Assembly: GCA_964598225.1 (NCBI GenBank)
Contig: CAZRBG010000113.1
Span: 1-9,649 of the forward strand
Source of the DNA: SG8-4 sp964598225
GTDB lineage: Bacteria > Planctomycetota > Phycisphaerae > Sedimentisphaerales > Anaerobacaceae
Reading direction: 5' to 3'
DNA: 9,649 nucleotides
In this document: positions 5,864 to 9,649 of the stretch, in pieces
Layout: the number at the start of each line of letters is the position of its first letter
How positions within the stretch are numbered: the first letter of the stretch is position 1
Made by a program: the position numbers and the translations under genes
Notes under the pieces: model-generated
The model's input: only the letters and a program-made list of their open reading frames with translations
Databases searched by the model: none
What the model was told of the DNA's origin: nothing

Positions 5864-6595
5864 ATGAGACCAAGACTCGCATACGTCATCATATCCACAA
5901 TCACACTAAACCTGGCCTTACTTGGAATTGCCGAAGGCAGGCCCAGCTATGCTATCACCAGAAACAACTTATGCAGCGCATGCCACGTCATCGAAGTAGA
6001 AGGGAGAATGGAAGTAACGGGCCACGAAGTGCTGACAGACCTCGGCACGCAGCTCGACGGCAACGTTCGCGGTCCGCTAAAGACATTCAAGGCCGCGCCC
6101 GGGAAAATCGTATCGCTTTCGGTGAAAGTCCTGGACGGCAACGACAGATTCGCCGTGCAGATCAAGGATTTTGAAAAAGGCGGCCGATTGAACGACCCGT
6201 CCAACAAGCTCATCTGGACCGAGGCGAACGGCCCGGAAAACGCCTGGACCCGCCACGAGATGGACACGCCGCCCTACTTCACCAAAGACAACGGCAACAA
6301 CGGCGGTCTCTCCGGAGCTATAACCCCCGCCACGTACAATTTCGATATCCTGGTCGAAACCGGCACACCTTTCGACATCTACGAGCTGGTCTTCGCCGTA
6401 CCGGGCACGAGACCTCCCCTCGGCAGAGTATATCAGGAGGAGCGATTCTATCTCGAAGTTATCTGCCCGTACGAGATAGCGGGCGACTTGAACGACGACT
6501 GCCGCGTTGACTTCGCCGACTTGGCAATAATGACCTCGAACTGGCTAACCGACTGCTTCCTCGACCCCACAGATCCGGCCTGCGTGCCGAAATAA
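5864..6595 (+). CDS. Secreted mono-haem cytochrome-like protein with a dockerin-like tail
   Basis: The 243-residue protein has a signal peptide (about 1-25, or to YA at 30). A single haem-binding CSACH follows (C37, C40, H41), with M49 or H54 as candidate distal haem ligand. A long beta-rich middle (about 60-200; GNVRGPLKTFKAAPGKIVSLSVKVLDG...) matches no enzyme I can name. The last 37 residues are one dockerin-like repeat: calcium loop D208-L-N-D-D-C-R-V-D-F-A-D219, then NWL.DC and DPTDPACVPK. True dockerins have two such loops and bind cohesins; single-loop versions are typical of Phycisphaerae extracellular proteins and may serve sorting or surface attachment. GGGGAG (5851-5856) sits 7 nt before the ATG, with a promoter at 5775-5803. 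It is convergent with the next gene, which has almost the same tail. Electron transfer outside the membrane is plausible but not shown. Confidence 0.85.
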   Translation: MRPRLAYVIISTITLNLALLGIAEGRPSYAITRNNLCSACHVIEVEGRMEVTGHEVLTDLGTQLDGNVRGPLKTFKAAPGKIVSLSVKVLDGNDRFAVQIKDFEKGGRLNDPSNKLIWTEANGPENAWTRHEMDTPPYFTKDNGNNGGLSGAITPATYNFDILVETGTPFDIYELVFAVPGTRPPLGRVYQEERFYLEVICPYEIAGDLNDDCRVDFADLAIMTSNWLTDCFLDPTDPACVPK

Positions 6596-6602
6596 CCCAG
6601 CT

Positions 6603-6690
6603 CAAACTTGCTCCGTTCGTAGTGACGCCGTAAGGCGTTATTTTCAATACGCTCTTACGAGCACACTACAAACGGTGAACCAAACTTACT
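6603..6690. repeat. Flanking direct repeat, possible target-site duplication
   Basis: CAAACTTGCT at 6603-6612 and CAAACTTACT at 6681-6690 match at 9 of 10 positions. The left copy abuts the palindromic element exactly, while the right copy is 5 nt from its outer arm. The right copy contains the stop codon of the minus-strand RCC1-dockerin gene. This is the arrangement expected if a small non-autonomous element inserted next to that stop codon. Confidence 0.4.
6613..6675. mobile_element. 63-bp palindromic element (REP/MITE-like)
   Basis: Outer arms CCGTTCGTAGTG (6613-6624) and CACTACAAACGG (6664-6675) pair over 11 of 12 positions. Each half contains its own hairpin: ACGCC-GTAA-GGCGT (6625-6638) and GCTC-TTAC-GAGC (6651-6662). 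The two inner loops, GTAA and TTAC, are complementary (CGTAAG/CTTACG). The DNA can therefore fold as one long hairpin or as a three-armed cloverleaf. It lies between the convergent stop codons and may also end transcription. CAAACTTGCT (6603-6612) and CAAACTTACT (6681-6690) flank it as a near-perfect direct repeat. Confidence 0.6.
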
Positions 6691-6994
6691 TGGGCACACA
6701 CGCCGGGTCTTCAGGATTCAAGTTGCAATCGATTAACCAATTCGAAACCATCAAAGCACAATCCGAGAAATCCACTTTGCAATCGTCGTTCAGGTCACCG
6801 GCAAGATCATATTCACAAGGCTCTCCCTTTAAAGCCAGACTATGATGATACCCGGCCGCTATCGCAACGAAGTCATTGCCATCGGGAGGCGTGGCCTGAC
6901 CCCTGCTGTTTTGACCCCAGCCGATGATAGAACCTGCAAAGGCCGACTGCGTCATACAGAGGCAGTAAACAGCCGCCAACGCTACTATCAGCAA
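6686..6994 (-). CDS. Short RCC1-repeat secreted protein with a dockerin-like tail, probably frameshifted at its start
   Basis: The in-frame product from TTG 6994 is 102 residues: a hydrophobic signal segment (1-20, ending SAFA), one RCC1-type repeat (GSIIGWGQNSRGQATPPDGN then DFVAIAAGYHHSLALKG, 21-57), a short linker, and one dockerin-like calcium loop D67-L-N-D-D-C-K-V-D-F-S-D78 ending in DPACVPK. Relatives normally carry several RCC1 repeats and form a beta-propeller; one repeat cannot. There is no ATG and no basic N-region in this frame. An ATG at 7010 begins MNRY in another frame; removing a single base (position 6998) would give MNRYILLIVALAAVYCLCMT, an ideal signal peptide. The gene is therefore probably a degraded or mis-sequenced copy. 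Its tail matches that of the convergent cytochrome-like gene, and a palindromic element lies between the two stops. Confidence 0.6.
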   Translation of the reverse strand: MLIVALAAVYCLCMTQSAFAGSIIGWGQNSRGQATPPDGNDFVAIAAGYHHSLALKGEPCEYDLAGDLNDDCKVDFSDCALMVSNWLIDCNLNPEDPACVPK

Positions 6995-7010
6995 TATGAT
7001 ATCTGTTCAT

Positions 7011-7169
7011 CCTAAGTCCCCGGTTACTGCGAGGATTCTTCCTTTGGCACTCGCATGCAGTTTCCTTTTCCAGTAACGGAACATTATACACCAATGAGTA
7101 CGGTTTTGCCAGCAGAATCTGAGATTTGCCAGAATTACAAACGAACGTCAATGATGTTATCTTTCACGT
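7011..7169. other. Short intergenic region between the RCC1-dockerin and thioredoxin-like genes
   Basis: No gene or strong terminator is visible in these 159 nt. TTTGCCAG occurs twice about 20 nt apart (near 7106 and 7126). A weak ACGT-ended inverted repeat lies just beyond the thioredoxin-like stop. A minus-strand open frame crossing it (to 7151) carries no recognisable domain. Confidence 0.4.
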
Positions 7170-7403
7170 CTATTCAAGAAGCCGCTTGATCTCGTCCGGT
7201 GACGGGACTTTGCCGACTGTTTTGACCTGGCCGTCTATCGCGAGAGCTGGTGTCATCATGACGCCGAACTTCATAATCTCGTTGATGTCGGTGATTTTCT
7301 GAATTTCACAATCGAGTTCGTGCCGGGCAACGGCGGCCTGTGCGTTCTCGGCCAGTTGCCTGCACTTGGGACAGCCCGGACCGAGTACCTGTATCTTTTT
7401 CAT
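7170..7403 (-). CDS. Thioredoxin-like small redox protein (redox-active disulfide protein 2 type)
   Basis: This 77-residue protein is a minimal thioredoxin fold of the TIGR00412 type. It opens with KIQVLGPGCPKC, giving the redox pair C11 and C14; a third cysteine is C32. MMTPALAIDG holds the conserved cis-proline P52, and GKVPSPDEIKRLL forms the last helix. It has no signal peptide and acts in the cytoplasm as a thiol-disulfide or metal-handling partner. The gene follows the permease by 14 nt, and its ribosome binding site (GAGAGG) overlaps the permease stop, so the two are one operon. This pairing of an ArsP_1-family permease with a small CxxC protein recurs in many bacteria and archaea. The substrate of the pair is not settled. 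Confidence 0.9.
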   Translation of the reverse strand: MKKIQVLGPGCPKCRQLAENAQAAVARHELDCEIQKITDINEIMKFGVMMTPALAIDGQVKTVGKVPSPDEIKRLLE

Positions 7404-7417
7404 GAGTAAGATTCCTC

Positions 7418-8755
7418 TCAGAAAAGTGCTCCGTAGATTATGCCTGAAATTGTCGCCATTGCGATCACGAGCAAAATGAAAACGCCCGTTTTCCGCGTGC
7501 CGATGACCGAGCGTATTACCAGCATGTTGGGCAGGGAAAGTGCCGGGCCGGCCAGCAGAAGCGCCAAGGCGGGGCCTTTTCCCATGCCGGCGCCCATCAG
7601 GCCCTGGAGGATGGGAACCTCGGTCAGGGTCGCAAAGTACATGAAAGCCCCGGCCACGGAAGCGAACAGATTCGCCCGGACCGAGTTGCCTCCCACCGCC
7701 GCATTAACCCACTCGGCGGGGATCAGGCCCTCGTGCGTGGGGCCCGGTCGGCCCAGCAGAAGCCCCGCTACCAGCACACCTAATAAGAGCAGCGGCAGCA
7801 TTTGTTTTGCGAATCCCCAGGAGGCTTGAAGCCACTCGATCAACTCAGATCGAATGAACCATGACTTCAACATCCAGACGAAACCCGCCAGCAGCAACAG
7901 CACAATCGCCCAGCGAAGGCGATAAATAACCTCGTACAGGAAGCTTGTCTCGACCTGCTCCTCCTGCTGGATCAAGTCGGCGGGAATCTCGTGAGTCTCG
8001 CCGGAGACGCCCCGAATTTTCACCTGCTCTTCGCTCCTGCTGATAACGGTTCCTTCGGCACTGTAAGTGGTCAGCCCGCCGGGGCAGCAGAGAAAAATCG
8101 CCCTGACGTCGCCGCTGCGAGCCCAGTTCGCGAAGACCAGAATGAGGACCATCGCAGCGAAGTACGTCACCGTCTGCCCGAGCGACCGTCTGGATTCGGT
8201 CTCCGGCATAACCGCCTGGGCGGCGGCTTTGTCCGTCTCCTGTTTGCGATGGATCAGGTGCATCAGAAGCCCGATTACGATGCTGAAGATGATCGCTCCG
8301 ACGGCACGGGCTATGCCGAGTTCAAGGCCGAGAATCCGCGCAGTCAGAATTATTGCCAGTACGTTCACCGCAGGGCCGGCATAGAGAAATGCCGAAGCCG
8401 GCCCCAAACCAGCTCCCATCTTGTATATTCCGGCAAATAACGGCAGAACCGTGCAAGAGCAGACGGCAAGGACGCTTCCAGAAACCGAAGCGACGGCATA
8501 AGCCAGGACCTTGTTGGCCCCGGCCCCAAGATATTTCATCACCGAAGCCTTGCCGACGAAGACCGCGATCCCCCCGGCGATAAAAAAGGCCGGCAGCAGA
8601 CACAGCAGAACGTTCTCACGGGCGTACCATTTGGCCAATCTTAGTGACTCGCCAACAGCATTATCGAAGCGGGCGGCGCCTACGGGGATAAAACAAAGAC
8701 CGACAAAAACGGCAGCAATAGCCGCAAGTTTCTTCCACTCAATTTTCCAACTCAT
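7418..8755 (-). CDS. ArsP_1/DUF318-family permease
   Basis: The 445-residue integral membrane protein belongs to the predicted permease family PF03773. It has two homologous halves. The first carries VCSCTVLPLFAGIYKMGAGL (98-117) followed by GPASAFLYAGPAVN; the second carries TEVPILQGLMGAGMGKGPAL (378-397) followed by LLLAGPALSLPN. C99 and C101 are the family's conserved cysteine pair. Roughly eight to ten membrane segments are visible. A soluble stretch (about 216-272) between the halves includes C223-C224 and a small beta-rich sequence (AEGTVISRSEEQVKIRG...). Characterised relatives (ArsP) export trivalent organoarsenicals; many others are uncharacterised, so I give no symbol. No clear Shine-Dalgarno precedes the ATG. 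A 5-codon frame (8752-8769) ends by overlapping it as ATGA. The promoter is likely at 8829-8858; no ArsR gene is in view. Confidence 0.88.
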   Translation of the reverse strand: MSWKIEWKKLAAIAAVFVGLCFIPVGAARFDNAVGESLRLAKWYARENVLLCLLPAFFIAGGIAVFVGKASVMKYLGAGANKVLAYAVASVSGSVLAVCSCTVLPLFAGIYKMGAGLGPASAFLYAGPAVNVLAIILTARILGLELGIARAVGAIIFSIVIGLLMHLIHRKQETDKAAAQAVMPETESRRSLGQTVTYFAAMVLILVFANWARSGDVRAIFLCCPGGLTTYSAEGTVISRSEEQVKIRGVSGETHEIPADLIQQEEQVETSFLYEVIYRLRWAIVLLLLAGFVWMLKSWFIRSELIEWLQASWGFAKQMLPLLLLGVLVAGLLLGRPGPTHEGLIPAEWVNAAVGGNSVRANLFASVAGAFMYFATLTEVPILQGLMGAGMGKGPALALLLAGPALSLPNMLVIRSVIGTRKTGVFILLVIAMATISGIIYGALF

Positions 8756-8769
8756 AACAAAACACTCAT
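8752..8769 (-). CDS. Possible 5-codon leader peptide (MSVLL) coupled to the permease
   Basis: ATG AGT GTT TTG TTA TGA ends in the ATGA that starts the permease gene. The permease itself lacks a good ribosome binding site, so translation could be delivered by reinitiation from this tiny frame. The only candidate site upstream is a weak GGATGG. So short a frame can easily arise by chance. Confidence 0.2.
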   Translation of the reverse strand: MSVLL

Positions 8770-9122
8770 ACTACGCCCATCCGCTGTCGTCCTGCACCCG
8801 GCGTTCTCGAATCAAATGGCTACCTGACAATATACCCACATAATCCCCACAGGTTCAAGGCCTTAGAGAGTTTCCAAGGAACGTTTTCGACATCAGAGTC
8901 TTTATTCGGCAAGCCGTCCTCCGTCTAATTGCAGCCAGGTTCCTCTCTGTCTGTGTACCAAGTCGTACAATATTCTGAGAAATAGAGCCAAATACAACCG
9001 CAGGAGAGCGACGATTTGTGCGTTTCATATATAGAATACGGGCAAAGAGGCCTCACACTGCCCAATAGTAACAGCCGCAAGAGATTTTCTGTTAAGCGGC
9101 ATGAAACGAAAGGAGTAAGAAA
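8756..9122. other. Divergent intergenic region, permease operon and OB-fold-like gene
   Basis: It holds the permease promoter (8829-8858). On the right are a small stem (GCCGC 9074-9078 with GCGGC 9096-9100) and the ribosome binding site of the rightward gene (AGGAG, 9111-9115). A TACAAT-type -10 is present near 8969 but has no matching -35, so the rightward promoter is unresolved. I see no gene or operator here. Confidence 0.5.
8829..8858 (-). promoter_or_regulatory. Promoter for the permease-thioredoxin operon
   Basis: On the minus strand TTGAAC (8853-8858) and TATATT (8829-8834) are separated by 18 nt, placing the transcript start near 8822 with a leader of about 65 nt. The -35 is identical to that proposed for the DUF1593 gene (TTGAAC, with TATATC as -10). 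No convincing repressor palindrome covers it. Confidence 0.4.
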
Positions 9123-9649
9123 ATGAGTACGAAAAAGTTGGTTGGAATTGTGGCTCTGACGGCTCTAATGGCGATGGGCCCTGCGACGTGGGCTCAGCGC
9201 GGCATGGGCGACGACGAGGGCATCGTCCGGCAAGGCGTCGAAACACAACAGATTGCCATCGAAGGCACGATCAAGGAAATCGTCGTCGAAAAGTGCGAAA
9301 ACACGACGGGGCCGTTTGAGGTGGGTATGCACCTGCTCGTGACCACGGGCGAAGAAAGGCAGCACAACGTGCATCTCGGGCCGGCTGTCCTTGTCAAGAA
9401 CCTGATAGGGCCGTTGGAGGCCGGTCAGTCGGTTGCCGTACAGGCTTTCCGCACGGAGAAGATGCCCGCCGAAGACTTAGTAGCTATTGAGCTTAAATTC
9501 GACGGCAAGACGGTTCGGGTGCGCGATGAGAATCTGCGGCCGGTCTGGGCAGGCGGCCGGGGACGATTCTACGGCCGATACCAGGCGAGACCCAAACCTC
9601 CCCGATGGCGTCAATCTTATCGAAGAGGCTACGGTATGGGTCACGGCAG
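9123..9649 (+). CDS. Secreted OB-fold-like protein with a basic Gly/Arg/Tyr-rich tail (partial, runs off the right edge)
   Basis: The reading frame is open for 175 codons to the window end, with no stop. A signal peptide (1-24, cut after TWA) is followed by a compact beta domain: IAIEGTIKEIVVEK (44-57), FEVGMHLLVTTGEERQHNVH (65-84), LGPA, then AGQSVAVQAFR, LVAIELKFDGKTVRVRDENL and RPVWAG (139-144). The order 'GTI.E / G.HL / HLGPA / G..V.V / RDE..RP.W' recalls periplasmic small beta-barrel proteins, some annotated near magnetosome MamS/MamX-like or 'DNA-binding' entries; I cannot name the family with confidence. The tail (145-175) is rich in Arg, Gly, Tyr and Pro and may continue beyond the window. 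AGGAG (9111-9115) lies 7 nt before the ATG. It is divergent from the permease operon, so a link in regulation is possible but not shown. Confidence 0.75.
   Translation, partial: MSTKKLVGIVALTALMAMGPATWAQRGMGDDEGIVRQGVETQQIAIEGTIKEIVVEKCENTTGPFEVGMHLLVTTGEERQHNVHLGPAVLVKNLIGPLEAGQSVAVQAFRTEKMPAEDLVAIELKFDGKTVRVRDENLRPVWAGGRGRFYGRYQARPKPPRWRQSYRRGYGMGHG

Noticed and set aside
6873..7151. A minus-strand frame of 92 codons over the RCC1-dockerin start
   Set aside because: Its upstream part has no domain and its downstream part is the out-of-frame reading of the RCC1 protein. Only the ATG at 7010 within it is of interest, as the probable original start.
7991..8440. A forward frame of 149 codons inside the permease gene
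   Set aside because: It is antisense to conserved permease coding sequence; the translation is low complexity in Arg, Pro and Ala with no domain.
1..9649. CRISPR arrays, tRNA or rRNA genes, transposases, integrases, phage or defence genes
   Set aside because: No regular spaced repeats, no cloverleaf with tRNA signatures and no matching protein motifs were found on either strand.

Overview
The window looks like a piece of a Planctomycetota chromosome, most likely Phycisphaerae (Sedimentisphaerales-like). The evidence is two secreted proteins that end in a single dockerin-like calcium loop followed by an 'SNWL.DC..DP.DPACVPK' tail, secreted multidomain glycoside hydrolases, and RCC1/dockerin and cytochrome/dockerin architectures that are common in that group. 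This assignment rests on recognised protein style, not on a database search.

Layout, left to right. (1) Positions 1-480 (+): the 3' end of an unrecognised gene, overlapping by ATGA a small PEGA-domain lipoprotein. This part is visibly more AT-rich than the rest. Two tandem hairpins (499-558) follow. (2) 695-2125 (-): a secreted Sde182/DUF1593 nucleoside-hydrolase-like protein. Its start lies among palindromes, with a good promoter further upstream (2320-2348). (3) 2709-5639 (-): a 976-aa secreted carbohydrate-active protein with two glycoside-hydrolase-like barrels in tandem, a GTG start with a strong ribosome binding site, and a clear intrinsic terminator (2545-2601). (4) 5864-6595 (+): a secreted mono-haem c-type cytochrome-like protein with a dockerin-like tail. 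It is transcribed away from (3), from a recognisable promoter. (5) 6686-7010 (-): a very short RCC1-repeat protein with nearly the same dockerin-like tail, apparently frameshifted in its signal peptide. Between (4) and (5) lies a 63-bp palindromic element flanked by an imperfect 10-bp direct repeat. (6) 7170-8755 (-): a two-gene operon of an ArsP_1/DUF318-type permease and a CxxC thioredoxin-like small protein, with its own promoter. (7) 9123 to the end (+): a secreted, probably OB-fold, protein cut by the window edge and divergent from (6).

Functionally the middle of the window is polysaccharide breakdown and extracellular proteins: two separately promoted hydrolase genes, then two dockerin-tailed surface or secreted proteins. 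The right part is a membrane transport/redox module of unknown substrate, possibly (organo)arsenical or another soft metal. I see no tRNA, rRNA, CRISPR array, transposase, phage gene or defence locus, and nothing that clearly amounts to a new multi-gene system. The most unusual items are the palindromic element at 6613-6675 with its apparent target duplication, the frameshifted RCC1-dockerin gene, the double-barrel hydrolase, and the palindrome-crowded start with a competing upstream ORF in front of the DUF1593 gene.
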